Part shown: positions 9,369 to 21,600 of the stretch, piece by piece
Numbering within the stretch: the first letter of the stretch is position 1
Layout: the number at the start of each line of letters is the position of its first letter
Origin: an uncultured Clostridia bacterium
GTDB lineage: Bacteria; Bacillota; Clostridia; TANB77; CAG-508
Direction: 5' to 3'
DNA: 64,000 nt
Assembly: GCA_934140005.1 (NCBI GenBank)
Contig: CAKPBB010000001.1
Coordinates: forward strand, 124,001 to 188,000
Program-made: the position numbers and the translations under genes
The notes under the pieces: model-generated
What the model was told of the DNA's origin: nothing
What the model saw: only the letters and a program-made list of their open reading frames with translations
Database searches by the model: none

Positions 9369-10109
9369 ATGAATAAGAAGAAAATTTGCATAATAATTAG
9401 TAGTATTTTAATTTTTATAATTATTATTTGTGTAGCATTATATTTATATAGCAAGAACAGTCAAGAATTAGAAAGTAGTAAATCTCTAGAATCTGAAGAA
9501 ATACAAAATGAAATAATAGAAAATACAACTGATGTAGAAATTCCAGAAGTTCAAGAAGAAAAATCTATATCAAATGAAGATGAAAATCAAAAAGAAATTA
9601 ATACTTCTATTGTTCAAGAAGAAAAAGAAGATTCAAAAAATGTTGCTGAAGCAAGTTCAAAAACAAGCTCAGAAAAAACAAATACTAAGTCAATTGAATC
9701 AAAAGCAAAAACTACACAAACAGAAACTAAGAAAACGGAAACTCCAAAACAAGTAGAAAATACAACAACAACTACTACTATTATTGAAACACCAAAAAAA
9801 GAAGAAATAAAAGAAGATCCAAAGCCTAGTCAAAGTACACCTAGCACTAATACTGAAAAATATGCAAAAAATGATGCTATGATAAACAAAATTAAAAATG
9901 TTATACAAAATAATGAATCTGATTTTATGAAACAGTATGGATACAATATTGTGGTAGATAGTTCAATAAAAGCACAAACAAATCAATTTACTTATACCGA
10001 AAATAGAGTTAAGAGCTATATAACATATAAATTTGGAACAATAAGAATTTATGCTGAAGATTATTATGTGAATGGAAATTTAATAATGACAGAATGCTAT
10101 ATATTATAA
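9369..10109 (+). CDS. Membrane-anchored protein with Glu/Lys/Thr-rich stalk
   Basis: 246 residues: N-terminal membrane helix (about 5-26), a long low-complexity Glu/Lys/Thr/Ser-rich stalk (about 30-165), and a small C-terminal domain (NDAMINKIKNVIQNN...ITYKFGTIRIYAEDYYV). It looks like a surface protein with a stalk that spans the wall. It lies between the sortase and the adhesin, so a role in donor-recipient contact is reasonable. No family recognised. Confidence 0.5.
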   Translation: MNKKKICIIISSILIFIIIICVALYLYSKNSQELESSKSLESEEIQNEIIENTTDVEIPEVQEEKSISNEDENQKEINTSIVQEEKEDSKNVAEASSKTSSEKTNTKSIESKAKTTQTETKKTETPKQVENTTTTTTIIETPKKEEIKEDPKPSQSTPSTNTEKYAKNDAMINKIKNVIQNNESDFMKQYGYNIVVDSSIKAQTNQFTYTENRVKSYITYKFGTIRIYAEDYYVNGNLIMTECYIL

Positions 10110-10111
10110 AC

Positions 10112-10138
10112 AAAGGCACTTTATAAAGTGTCTTTTAA
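10112..10138 (+). terminator. Terminator between stalk protein and adhesin
   Basis: Stem AAAGGCACTTT / AAAGTGTCTTT ending in a T-rich tract just after the stop codon. Confidence 0.65.
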
Positions 10139-10166
10139 TATGTCAAAAATAAGGAGGATTTTTAAA

Positions 10167-12741
10167 ATGAAAACTAAAATAACAAAAAAAGCAATAGCAA
10201 TTTTAATGCTATTAACAACAATTCTTTCATCTCTTTCTAATATAGTATTTGCAAAAAGCGTTGGAAATGATGCCTATTTAGAGAATAAAGGAGATTGTGG
10301 ATATCATGTGCAATATTGGGATGAAGCACATAGCAGATGGAGTTATATTATATGTACTTATGTAACACATACTGAAGCAGGAAAAGAATACCCAGCTTAT
10401 TGCCTAGACCGTGAACTTCATGGGGTTGGCGAAGAACATAATTATACTGTTGATTTAACAAAAACCTTAGATGATGTGAGAGTTTGGAGAACAATTATAA
10501 ATGCATACCCATATAAAACACCTGCTGAACTTGGTGTAGAGAATGAATATGATGCCTTTGTGGCAACAAAACAGGCCGTTTATTGTATCTTATACAATTG
10601 GGATGCGACAAGTAGATATCGTGGTGGAGACGAACGTGGAACCAAAATTGCCAATGCAATAAAAAATTTAGTAGATATTGGAAGAAATGGAACACAAACT
10701 CCATATACCGCTGGAATATCTACAAGTAAAGTTGGTGAGTTAAAAAATGATGGTGAATATTATACCCAAGAATTTACTACAAATTGTGGTGCTAATACTA
10801 GAAATTATATAATTACTGCAACAAATGGAATGCCATCAGGAGCTAAAATAACAAATATGAATGACGAAGAAACAAACAATTTTGACGGAAATTCAAATTT
10901 TAAAGTAAAAATACCAAAAACTTCAATGAATACTGACATAGATATATTATTTACAATGCAAGCTAGTTCTAAGATTTATCCGATCTTTTATCGGTAAAAC
11001 AAGAATTGATGGAACACAGAATTATGCAATAACAACAGATCCATACGGAGATATATTTGGAACAGGAACTTTAAAAGTAAAAACGAACACAGGAAAAATA
11101 AAAATAGTGAAAAATGATGTAGACACTAACCAACCAATAGAAGGAGTTACATTCCAACTTACTAAAAAAGATGGAACTGTAATTGCTAATAGTACAACTA
11201 ACAAAAATGGTGAAGCCTCTTTCTCAAATTTATATCAAGGAAATTATCTTTTAAAGGAAATATCTACAAATGATAATTACATACTAAGTGAAAAATCATT
11301 TGATGTAAATGTAGAGTATAATCAGACTAATACACAAACTATTACAAATGAACACAAAAAAGGAAATATTAAAGTATATAAAATAGATAAAGATAATAAA
11401 AAAGTTGTATTAGGAAATGTAGAATTTAAACTATATTCTGAAGAATTTAAAAAAATCATTGGAACATATTATACTGATGTAAATGGTGAATTGGAAATAA
11501 AAAAACTTCGTACAGGAAATTATAAACTAATAGAAACAAAAACTAACAAATGGTACAACCTTGCTAATGATACAGAAATAAAAGTAGAATGGGACAAAGA
11601 AACTACAAAAAATATTGAAAATGAGCTAAAAAAAGGTCAAGTAAAAGTAATAAAAGTCGATAAAGACAATAACGAAGTAAAACTTGAAGGCGTCGAATTT
11701 GAAGTATTAGATGAAAACGACAAAGTATTAGAAAAAATCATTACAAATGAAAACGGTGAAGCCTTAACTTCAAGATATGCAATAAGAGATTTTGCTAAAC
11801 TAAAATTAAGAGAAACTAAAACATTAGATACTTATGTTTTATCTGATAAAGTAGAAACAATAGAATTAAAAGAAAATCAAATTACAAATATTAAATTTGT
11901 AAACGAAAGAATAAAAGGAAAAGTTGAAATTACAAAAGTTGATTCAAAAGATGAAAATAAAAAATTAGAAGGTGCAAAATTCGGATTATATGATGAAAAA
12001 GATACTCTAATTGAAACATTAGTTACAGACAAAGATGGTATTGCAACAAGTCAAGATTTGTATAAAGGAAAATACTATCTAAAAGAATTAGAAACAGGAT
12101 CAAATTATTATTTATTGAATGAAGATACATTTGAATTTGAAATTGCAAACAATGGCGAAACTATTAAGAAAACAATTAAAAATGAGCCAACTGATATAAC
12201 TGTAGATGTAGATAAAACAGGAACTACTGAAATAAAACCAGGTGAAAATGTAAATTATGAATTTTCTAATGTAGCCAATAACTCTAATGTTTATTTAGAC
12301 AATTTTAAATGGTATGATTATATTCCAACAGATTATATAAGATTACAAAAAATGACTACTGGTACTTGGAATCAAGACTTAACTTATAAAGTATATTATA
12401 AGACAAATAAAACAGATGATTATGTTCTATTTAAAGAAAATTTAAGTACAAATGAAAATTACGATTTAGATTTTACACAAATTACACTTGCAGATGATGA
12501 ATACATTACAGAAACAATTTTTGATTTTGGAAAAGTTGAAAAAGGATTTAGAGAAAGTACATCTCCAACAATGAATTGTAAGTCTTTTGATACACTAAAA
12601 GAAAATGATACTTTTACAAATCACACAAAAAGCATTGGTACATATTTTGGAGTAACTGCTGAAGCTAATAGCAAATGGACTACAATTACACATATTCCAG
12701 AAGAAAAGCATGAAGTTGTATTGCCTAGAACAGGTAAATAA
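10167..12741 (+). CDS. Thioester-domain/Cna-B repeat adhesin ending LPRTGK (one CGG +1 site)
   Basis: Restored length 857 aa, ATG after AAGGAGG. Signal peptide to about residue 30 (...SNIVFAKS). A TQXA-type thioester domain follows, with Cys in YCLDREL and Gln in TKQAVYC. At least four Cna-B/SpaA-like repeats fill residues ~310-690, and a C-terminal domain ends LPRTGK-stop. CGG 10992-10994 splits the thioester domain at KIYPIFY-GKTRIDGTQNYA; without the shift only the first half would be secreted. Oddly, no hydrophobic anchor or longer charged tail follows LPRTG. Likely a surface adhesin or pilin for mating contact. Confidence 0.8.
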
Positions 12742-12799
12742 ATTTTTAATCTTCCTTAAAATTGCCCTTCAAAAATAAATTTATAGGAGGATTTGTATT

Positions 12800-13075
12800 A
12801 TGGAAATTACAGATATTAAAATTTTTAAAATTGAAAAAAGAGGAGCTTTAATAGGATATGCAAATATTGTTTTTAATAACTCTTTCATTATTAGAGGGAT
12901 TAAAATATTAGAAAATGAAAGAAATGGAAGGTTTGTTGCAATGCCTTCAAGAAAATTAAGACAAGGAAAAAGAGCATATCGAGATTTATGCCATCCACTT
13001 AATCAAGAAACAAGAGAATTATTAACAAAAGAGATTTTTGAAGCTTATGATGCTTTAGAAGAAACAGAAGAATAG
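12800..13075 (+). CDS. spoVG: SpoVG-family regulator
   Basis: 91 residues matching SpoVG: MEITDIKIFKIE at the start and MPSRKLRQGKRAYRDLCHPL in the middle. SpoVG proteins bind RNA or DNA and influence septation and gene expression; copies on conjugative elements are common. RBS AGGAGG. Its leader carries CTTCCTTAAAATTGCCCTTC, a motif shared with two other ICE leaders. Confidence 0.85.
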   Translation: MEITDIKIFKIEKRGALIGYANIVFNNSFIIRGIKILENERNGRFVAMPSRKLRQGKRAYRDLCHPLNQETRELLTKEIFEAYDALEETEE

Positions 13076-13125
13076 TTATTATTTTAAATTTGCCCTATTT
13101 TATTTAATTTAGAAAGGATCTTATT

Positions 13126-13713
13126 ATGATTTTAACAAAAGATTTATTAGATGATTTATTAAATTTAGAAAATAATATACACTCTTTAACATTAGTGCAA
13201 AATCCAAATAATTTACAAATAGAATCTTTTTTAAGAAATTTAGAAAAAAGAAGATACAGCATATTAAATCAAATCAAGTTGTATAATAAAACAGTAACTT
13301 ATGGAACACAAAAAATTACAACTATTAGTGATGAATATAATGCGAAGTTTGACGATAATATACTTAAAATTTATATACCAGAAGTTATGCCATCTTATAA
13401 AAATTTGAAAACACATGCATATAAAAATATTCTTTTAAATATTGCTGATAAGGTAAAAGGTTATAATAATATTTTTGATTCGCAAGTATTTATCTATATC
13501 AAAATTTTTGATATAGTTGAAAATTGGGATATTGATAATAAATTTATAAAACCAATTTTTGATAGCTTAATAATAAGCAATGTCATTAAAGATGATAATA
13601 TAAATAAAGTTTTTTATTGTGCTAGAGGAGAAAAAGGAGAAAATCCACATACAGAAGTGTACATTACTGATGTAAATAATTCGGTAAATTTATTCAAAAA
13701 TATGTTAGATTAA
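13126..13713 (+). CDS. RusA-like Holliday-junction resolvase
   Basis: 195 residues. The C-terminal half holds WDIDNKFIKPIFDSLI...IKDDNINKV and HTEVYITD, which fits the RusA pattern (paired acidic residues, a Lys, then a later acidic pair). The N-terminal ~85 residues are mostly helical and not recognised. RusA nucleases cut four-way junctions during replication and recombination. A strong terminator overlaps the stop codon. Confidence 0.5.
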   Translation: MILTKDLLDDLLNLENNIHSLTLVQNPNNLQIESFLRNLEKRRYSILNQIKLYNKTVTYGTQKITTISDEYNAKFDDNILKIYIPEVMPSYKNLKTHAYKNILLNIADKVKGYNNIFDSQVFIYIKIFDIVENWDIDNKFIKPIFDSLIISNVIKDDNINKVFYCARGEKGENPHTEVYITDVNNSVNLFKNMLD

Positions 13714-13765
13714 AATGTCATTTTTTTATTTAATTTTTTTTTAAAAAATATGACATTTTTTTATT
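13712..13765 (+). terminator. Terminator after the RusA-like gene
   Basis: AAAATGTCA / TGACATTTT stem with a long AT loop and a T tract. Confidence 0.7.
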
Positions 13766-13823
13766 TGTCAAAAGGCTTAAATTACAAGGTTTTAAAGTTT
13801 TTAATGACATATTTTTCTTCATA

Positions 13824-13863
13824 GGGTAGGTGTGTGTGAGCGTAAGCTCTCACATTGCTACCC
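13824..13863 (+). promoter_or_regulatory. Long GTAA-capped hairpin at a gene start (candidate oriT or translational control)
   Basis: Two 18-base arms (13824-13841 and 13846-13863) enclose loop GTAA. Fourteen Watson-Crick pairs plus one G-T pair form, with three mismatches. It is unusually GC-rich for this genome. The 3' arm ends exactly at ATG 13864 and the 5' arm contains AGGTG, so folding would mask the ribosome site. A structured palindrome beside a DNA-relaxation-type gene is also what an origin of transfer looks like. Confidence 0.5.
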
Positions 13864-14814
13864 ATGAACCATTATGAGAAAAAATTTATAAGGCAGGTGG
13901 TTAAAATTAAAAGTATATTTCCGACAGATAAAAATGAGATAGATTTAGTTAAATTTATAAACACATATCAATACCTTTCACCAAAAGATTTGCCATACTT
14001 TTTTAATACTACATATTATCCTAAAAGAATTGCTAAACTTATTCAAAATAATATTTTAAGAAGGTATAAAAAATTTCTCGTACTTGGTGAAGATGGCTAT
14101 AATTTTATGAAGATATTAGGAATTGAAACGAATAAACTAAGATATCAAGAAAAATACGCTAATAGACTGAAATTTATGAGTCATTTAGCAGCAATTTTTA
14201 AACATTCTAATGCTACTTTTATTCCCTCTTTTCAAATAAAAGATAAAACAGCATTTACAGAAAGTTCAAGAAAATATATAGGAATTTTAAATATATTTGG
14301 TACAAAATACTTAACATACCACATTTCAAATAGTCATACTGATAAATACTTAAATTCGGTTATATATGATCTTCAAAAAGAATTAAAATACAAAAATGTA
14401 GTTATTCTTATTGATGATATATCAAGAATTAATTTCTTAAAATTTTCTTTTGGACTTAATTCTGTAATTATTTGTGAAGATACGGACGAATCATTGAAAA
14501 AATTAAAATATTTACAACAAATAAATTGGCTTAAAATTTTAAATATAAGTTTTAAAGAGAATTTAGCATTATCAGAATTAAATTTTTGTGATTATACTGA
14601 TCATAAAAATTTGTATGTTTCCAATTTCTATTTTATAGATACTGAAAAAATAAATAGAATTAGTACATTTATACAAAATAATATAAATAAAAAAGTAGAT
14701 ATTGTATGTCCTGAATCTATTGTTAAATACATAAAGAATGAGCTGAATACTTGTAATTTTCACTTAATAGACATTGATAATTTTATAGAAAAGGAAATAA
14801 ATTTTTATGAATAA
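13864..14814 (+). CDS. Replication-relaxation-like winged-helix protein
   Basis: About 316 residues. The N terminus looks like a winged helix (DLVKFINTYQYLSPKDLPYFF...RIAKLIQNNILRRY...LGEDGY), followed by a FMSHLAAIFKH segment, as in replication-relaxation family proteins found beside coupling-protein genes. No HUH relaxase motif is visible. Start is uncertain: TTG 13855, ATG 13864 and GTG 13900 are in frame; ATG is taken. It overlaps the VirD4 gene by 8 bases, implying coupling. It is the best candidate here for processing the transfer origin. Confidence 0.45.
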   Translation: MNHYEKKFIRQVVKIKSIFPTDKNEIDLVKFINTYQYLSPKDLPYFFNTTYYPKRIAKLIQNNILRRYKKFLVLGEDGYNFMKILGIETNKLRYQEKYANRLKFMSHLAAIFKHSNATFIPSFQIKDKTAFTESSRKYIGILNIFGTKYLTYHISNSHTDKYLNSVIYDLQKELKYKNVVILIDDISRINFLKFSFGLNSVIICEDTDESLKKLKYLQQINWLKILNISFKENLALSELNFCDYTDHKNLYVSNFYFIDTEKINRISTFIQNNINKKVDIVCPESIVKYIKNELNTCNFHLIDIDNFIEKEINFYE

Positions 14815-16566
14815 AAAAAATATCATATATATTTTATCAATAATGTTAGGCATTTTAAATTTAATATTAGATTTCAATATAAATTCATATATAAAAATAT
14901 TAAATAATTGTTTTAATCAAAATATTATTGTTAGCAATTTATATTATGCCATTATTTGCTCCATAATTGCTATTATTTCAATTTTAATAATGGTATGTAT
15001 AAAATTAGTTATCTGTTACAAAAAAGATGAAATAAAGGGCATTAAATTAAAAAAAGAAGATGGAACACATGGAACTGCAGATTGGATGTCAGAAGATGAA
15101 ATTGAAAAAGTCTTAGGAAAAAATGAAACACCAGGTATTATACTTGGAAAATCAAATAATGATATTGTTAAATTACCTTTTGATAGTTACTTCAATAAAA
15201 ATATAGCTGTGTTTGGCTCCAGCGGCAGTATGAAGACAATAGGTTTTTTAATAACTAATTTGCTTGAGCTTTTTAAATACAAAAAATCTATCATTGTTAC
15301 TGATGCAAAGGGCGAAATTTATAGAAAAACAAATAAATTATTTAGAGATAATGGATATGTTGTAAAAGTATTTAATCTTAATAATATGGCTCACTCTGAC
15401 AGGTGGAATCCATTAGGTGAAAATGAAGATATTACAGACATACAAACAAGTTCAAATGTGATAATTAGTGGTACACAAAAGAAAACTGGAAAAGATGATT
15501 TCTGGCCAAGAGCTGAAGAAAATTTACTAAAAGCGTTTGAGTTCTATTTTATGGAGAATAAATTAGAGCAAAATACATTGACGGATATTTATAAAATCAT
15601 TGCAAGTGGAGATATTGCAACACTTGATACAATGTTCAAAAGACTTCCACAAGAAAGTCCTGCAAGAATGAGTTACAATATATTTGCTAGTCGGTTCTGA
15701 TACAATAAAAGCATCTGTTTTAACAGGTCTTGGTACTAGACTGCAAGCATTTCAAAATAAAGAATTACAAGAACTTACTAATCATACAGACATTGATTTG
15801 ACTTTGCCAGGAAAAGAGCCTTGTATTTATTATGTAATAACAAGTGATATGGATTCAAGTAGAGATTTTTTAGTCTCTCTATTTTTTACATTTTTGTTTA
15901 TAAAGCTTGTAAAATATGCTGATTCAACTGAAAGTGGAAGATGTAAAGTTGATGTATTCTTCTTTTTAGATGAGTTTGCAAATATTTGTCAAATACCAGA
16001 TTTCAATAAAAAAATATCAACAGTTCGTAGTAGACGGACTTGCATTAATTCCAATACTACAAAATATTGGCCAATTAAATAATCGTTATCCCAATGGTCT
16101 CGCTGATGAAATTCTTGGTAATACAGATATAAAACTAAATCTGGGTACTACTGATACTTTGACTGCAATGTACTTTTGTGATTTGCTTGGAGTAGCAACA
16201 GCAGAAACCCAAAGTATAAAAAAAGAAGTTGGTATTGATGGGGAATTAGAATTTGGACAAAAAAATATATCTACATTAGAAAGAAATTTATTAAATCCTG
16301 ATGAAATAATTAGAATACCAAGTTTTAAGCTAATGGCTATTATTAGAGGTAATAAACCATTATTATTACAGAAAATGATATATACAGAGCATCCACTTGC
16401 AAAAAAACTGCAAGATGTTTCTGTTCTTACATATATTCCAGAATGGAATAACAATATAGAAATTACTAAAATAATCCCTAAAAAGAAGGAAAAAGAAAAT
16501 ATTACTGAAGAAAAAAAAGCAAGAAAAAAGCAAGAATATGAAGAAATTACATTTGATAATTTCTAA
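14807..16566 (+). CDS. VirD4/TraG-like coupling protein (two CGG +1 sites)
   Basis: Restored length 585 aa. Two N-terminal membrane helices (about residues 5-25 and 43-68) are followed by GTADWMS, a Walker A-like AVFGSSGSMKT near residue 140, and Walker B DVFFFLDEFAN near residue 387. The coupling protein delivers the relaxosome to the secretion channel. CGG 15692-15694 splits YNIFAS-GSDTIKASV, and CGG 16035-16037 splits TVRSR-GLALIPILQNIGQL. Removing a single C at each gives the continuous conserved sequence. No other lesion is seen. Confidence 0.85.
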
Positions 16567-16615
16567 ATTTCAAACATTTATCAATAATGATAGATGCTTT
16601 TAAGGTGGTGAAATA

Positions 16616-17408
16616 TTGGAAGATACACATATAAAAGAGATTTTAAGAAGTAAAGAAGAAAAAAGAATACTAACACGGAATGATTACAGGTATTGAAGAT
16701 GAATACTATCTAAAAAATGAACATATTTCCTGTGCCATTGTTTGGTACTATGATATAAAAATTCTTATTCCTGTAAATTTGTTAGTGCAAAAAAGTACAA
16801 GTAAATCAATAATCAGAGGAATGTTAGGAGCAGAAATTGATTTTATTGTACTTGAATATGACAGTATTTCAAATATAGCAATAGCAAGTAGAATTGATGC
16901 AATGGAATTAAGATCAAATATAGAAATTCCAAAATTAAAACAAAATGATACAATAAAAGTACGAATTATTGCAGTTGGAGTTAAACATATTTTAGTCGAC
17001 ATGTATGGAAAAGAAGTAATTATAAAGGCTCAAAATTTGCAACATATTTATATTGTAAATTGCAAAGACATATACAAAGTTGGAGAATATTTAAGAGTAA
17101 AAATAAAAAAGTTAGATATATCAAATAATGTATACGAATTATCTGCAAAAGAATTTGAAGAAAATCCATTTAAAAATATACGAAAATATATTGTTCTTAA
17201 TGGCGAATACACAGGAACAGTAATTGCATTTCCAAAAGGTAATTCTGGAATATTAGTACAATTAGATAATTCAAAAGTTACAACATTGTGTAGAGTTCCT
17301 GCAAGATTTAACAATTATCCACATTTTAAGGATAAAGTGTTAATAAAAATTACTGAAATTAACGAAAATAAAAAATTTATATATAGTTATTTAATGAGAA
17401 TAATTTAG
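16616..17408 (+). CDS. S1-like RNA-binding domain protein (one CGG +1 site)
   Basis: TTG start with AAGGTGGTG upstream; restored length 263 aa. CGG 16676-16678, only 20 codons in, splits RILT-GMITGIEDEYY. Two beta-rich segments resemble S1/OB domains: residues ~108-160 (NDTIKVRIIAVGVKHILVDMYGKEVIIKA) and ~190-245 (LNGEYTGTVIAFPKGNSGILVQL). Proteins of this type follow the coupling-protein gene in related elements. Role unknown, possibly RNA binding. Confidence 0.65.
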
Positions 17409-17429
17409 TTTTATACAGGAGGTTTTTTA

Positions 17430-17915
17430 ATGAATGATGAATTAAAAATTATAAATTTTATACAAGATTTTGGCTGTGCTACATTGAAGCAATTACAAAT
17501 ACTGTTTAATAAGCCACATGATAATTTTAAAAATATACTATCAAATAATATCATTTCAAAAAAAGGAGATATTTTTGTTTATAATACTGCAAGAATTGAT
17601 ATGAAAACAATTTATGCACTAGATATTTTGTGTAAATACAAAAATAGATATAGATATTTTCATAGAGGGTTTGATCCTGTGTATATTACTTTTTTAAGTA
17701 AAGAAAATTTGTTATACAATATAATTGTAACAGATAAATCCAATGAAAAAGGAATTTTGAAATTATTAAAAATAAATAGTCCTGCTATTCCTGAAGCAGA
17801 TAGATTTATTTTATTATTTAAAGATGATAGTTGTTTAAATAACATTGTTTGTAATACTCAATTTGCCTATTGTGTTTATCCTGATATGAAAATATTAAAT
17901 AAAAGGAAAAAATAA
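17430..17915 (+). CDS. DUF5697-like winged-helix protein
   Basis: 161 residues, RBS CAGGAGG. The N terminus (LKIINFIQDFGCATLKQLQILF) reads as a winged-helix DNA-binding unit. The remainder resembles DUF5697 proteins from Firmicute conjugative elements. Function unknown; possibly a regulator of the transfer operon. It closes the first rightward block. Confidence 0.5.
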   Translation: MNDELKIINFIQDFGCATLKQLQILFNKPHDNFKNILSNNIISKKGDIFVYNTARIDMKTIYALDILCKYKNRYRYFHRGFDPVYITFLSKENLLYNIIVTDKSNEKGILKLLKINSPAIPEADRFILLFKDDSCLNNIVCNTQFAYCVYPDMKILNKRKK

Positions 17916-18001
17916 CCTATAAAAAACCATAAAAAACCATAATTTAGTTCCATTCTAAAAATAAGTATTAAAATAATAAAAAAATGTTTAGGAGGTTTAA
18001 T

Positions 18002-18490
18002 ATGGATACAGAATTTTTAAAAATTTTTAATAAAATATCTGCTACATTAAGCATTATTTCTACAACATTAACATCATTTTTTGGAATAGAATGGATTTTA
18101 TTTTTGGGATATCTTATATTAAATATATTAGACTATGTAACAGGAACTATAAAATCGAAAGTAACTCATACAGAGAGTTCTAATAAAGGGCTATTGGGAA
18201 TTGTAAAAAAAGTTTGCTATTGGATTCTAATACTAATTGCTTTTTTGATTTCCTTTTTATTGATGCAAATTGGTTCAAAATTAAATATTAATTTAGAGTT
18301 TGTGATGCTTTTTGGATGGTTCACATTAGCATGTTTAATTATAAATGAGAGTAGAAGTATAATTGAAAATTTAGTTGAAATTGGAATTGATGTACCAGAA
18401 ATACTTACCAAAGGGTTAAATGTATATGAATCTGTTTTAAAAAGCAAATCAAAAGCATTAACAAATGATGACAAAAAAGAAGGCGAATAG
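18002..18490 (+). CDS. Phage-type holin
   Basis: ATG 18002 follows TAGGAGG. About 162 residues with three or four membrane helices (roughly 25-45, 75-95, 102-122) and a LDYVTGTIKSK motif followed by SSNKGLLGIVKKV, characteristic of the toxin-secretion/phage-lysis holin family. It heads a lysis-like group with a carboxypeptidase and a GH25 lysozyme. The two enzymes have no signal peptide, so the holin may let them reach the wall. Confidence 0.8.
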   Translation: MDTEFLKIFNKISATLSIISTTLTSFFGIEWILFLGYLILNILDYVTGTIKSKVTHTESSNKGLLGIVKKVCYWILILIAFLISFLLMQIGSKLNINLEFVMLFGWFTLACLIINESRSIIENLVEIGIDVPEILTKGLNVYESVLKSKSKALTNDDKKEGE

Positions 18491-18612
18491 CTTTCTTTTT
18501 TGATTTTAATCCACAAAAGACTACTTTTTAAGAAAAATTAAAATTTGAAATTATAATAGTTTTATAGAATATAAAAAATTCTAAATATATAAAGAAAGAA
18601 GGTTTGATAGAC

Positions 18613-21600
18613 ATGAGTAAAAACAATATGTTTAATCAAAAATTAAAACAAATTGGAGGTGAAAATATAGTAGATGGAATAACTTTAAAAAGTGAAGATA
18701 AAGAAAAAATTTTAAACTTTATAAATGCTAACACAAACCAAAATTATATATTAAATGACAATAAACTAGAAAAAGAAAAAAATGAACAAGAAATAAAAAA
18801 TACTTTGCTTGACGAAGAAATAGATTGTGCAATAAAAGAAAACAGAAAAATATTAATAGCATTAAGTGAAAATGTTGAAAATGTTATTGAAATGTATATT
18901 TCTGAAGATAATACAGAAAGACTTATTTTAATTGATAAAGATTTTTGTGAAAAAGATAATTTAGAAGATATTGCATTAGCTGATAGATTAACAAAAGCAC
19001 TTTTTATAACACATGAAAATGATGGAATTGCTTTGTTATCTTCAACAGCAGTAAAAGCAGTTATTGCAACAAGTTCAAATGTATATCATGGACCAGATTC
19101 AAGTAATTATGCAAAAGTTGGAAGTATAGATGCTGGTGAAGATCCTGTTTATATATTAGCAACATCTATGGGGTGGTATCATATTGAATATCTTGTAACA
19201 AGTACAGGAAAACATAAATCTGGATATATTCCTGCAAGTGCAGTTTCTTCATATTCTGGTGGAACTCCAAACGAAGAAGATTTTTATGGTGGATATTGCT
19301 ATGCAACAACAGAATTAGATGTTAGAACATGTGATGACTTTAATTTAACTGCTCCAGTGGGTACTTTATTTAAACATGAAGGATGTACAATGATATTTCA
19401 TTACGATTTTGTTGATGGAGATAGAACATATCATGTGGCATTCATTGAATATTCAACATCTTCTGGAGTAAAAAGAGGTTATGTTTATAATAAATATTTA
19501 TCTTTCCCTTGTGAAACATGTGTGGCTGTTATGAATGAAAAGGCAACTGTATATGCTGGGCCAAATTCTAACTTTGCCTCAATAGGTTCTATTTCAAAAG
19601 GTGAATTTATATCAATTATAGCAAAAGAAAGTGATGATATTTATGTTGAATATAACACTACAAAGGGTAGAAAAAGAGGTTATATTAAATATTCACAAGT
19701 TACACCTTATCATAGACCATCTGCTTTTCCTGACTTTTATACAAATGGAACGCAATCACATATAGTTGATGAAAAAGTTGTTGTATATGGTGGTCCAAAT
19801 TCAAATTATGCACAACTAGGTTCTGTAAGAAATGAAGAAGTAACATGTTATTATACAAATAATACAGATACTAATAATTATACATTTGAATATACATGCA
19901 TTGAATACACAGTAACTTCTACTGGTCAAAGAAAGAGAGGATACATTTTAGCTTCAAAAGTTCTTGATGGTAATTTGCCAGAAGAAAATAATCCTATTGA
20001 ATCATTTAATTCTTTTGGACAATTTGGAACAAAAGTAGTATATGGTCAAACACAAAAAGGAAGAGATATGTTTTTCTATAAATGTGGAGAGGGTGCAAAT
20101 CATTTGTTCTTAACATTCGGATTACATGGATGGGAAGATGGAGTTAAGTCAGATGGTTCTGATTACCATGGAGATGGTAATATGCTTTTAAAAATAGCTA
20201 AAAGGTTTATGGCTAATTTTGATAGTTTAAATTCCGAAAAATTAAATACTATAAAAAATAAATGGACAATATATGTATTTCCAGGAATAAACTTAGATGG
20301 TATTGTTAATGGAAATAATAATAATGGTTTTGGAAGATGTTTATATAATAAGATAGATCCGAATAGGAACTGGGGTGGAAATTTTGTACCTAATAATACA
20401 AATCCAAGATACAAAACCGATTCTTCTTATTTTGGTGCTACAGAATTAATTAACTTAAGAAATTGTTTGGTAAATAATATGACATATACCGGTAAAAATG
20501 TATTAATAGATGTTCATGGATGGTATAATCAAACTGTTGGAAATTCAAATATTGGAAAATATTACTGGAATAGTATGGGAATTCCTTCATCAAGACATAG
20601 TTATGGCTATGGACAAGGTTACTTAATTGCATGGGCAAAAAATTCTCCAACTATTGTTCCTACTTCTTACGATTATCCAGGAATTGGAGCAGAATCTTGT
20701 TTATTAGAATTAGCTCCTACAACTGATTATAGTGATTCAAATATGAATAATTATGCTGATAAATTTTTTAATGGTACAATAAATATTCTAGAAAATTATC
20801 CAGTAAATTCTGTTTTACCATCAACACCATCTAAGAAAAATGATGCACTTATTTTAGCACTTGAAAAACTAACATCAGCAGCACAAGACTATTGTGCAGT
20901 TGCATTTTTAGATCAAACAGCTTATAACAGAAATAGATTAGTTCTCCAATATTTGAGAGAACCAGCATATAATGGAATATTATGGAATGAAACAACAGAA
21001 AGTATTGATTCAAGATGGATTGCTTATGCTGAAACAAAGACTGGCATTCATGTTGGAGAATTAAGAGTGTATGAAGATATTATTCAAAAAGAATTATATG
21101 TTCAACATCTAGCAATAGTTGCTGAGACAGCCATGATTAGAGATTATTCAAATTCTGAAGATAGACCTTATATTTTATTAGCTAGTGCAATTGGTGATCT
21201 ACTTCAATTAGGTGGAATTGTTCAAAGTGTTTATAACAACAAAAAAAGAGTTCTTTCTGTTTCTGAGATTAAAAAATTAATAAGATGTACTGATGATTCT
21301 TTTGCACAAGAATTAGGATATGAAAATTGTCAAAAGACTGCATTTAGTTGGATGGATTGGTATCAAGACATTGACGGAATAAATATTGGAATCAAATGTA
21401 AAACTGATGATATAGTATCAGTTATAAAAGAATACTATACAGGATATACAAATGAAAGTAGATTAAATAGATATGACATGTATGCTAAAAATTTAGGTTT
21501 ATCTGATCCAGTATCAACTAGCAAAACAAGTGATTTATATAAATTAGCATATTCTTATACATCAGGAAATGTAAGACTTGAAGATTTCTTTAATTTAGAT

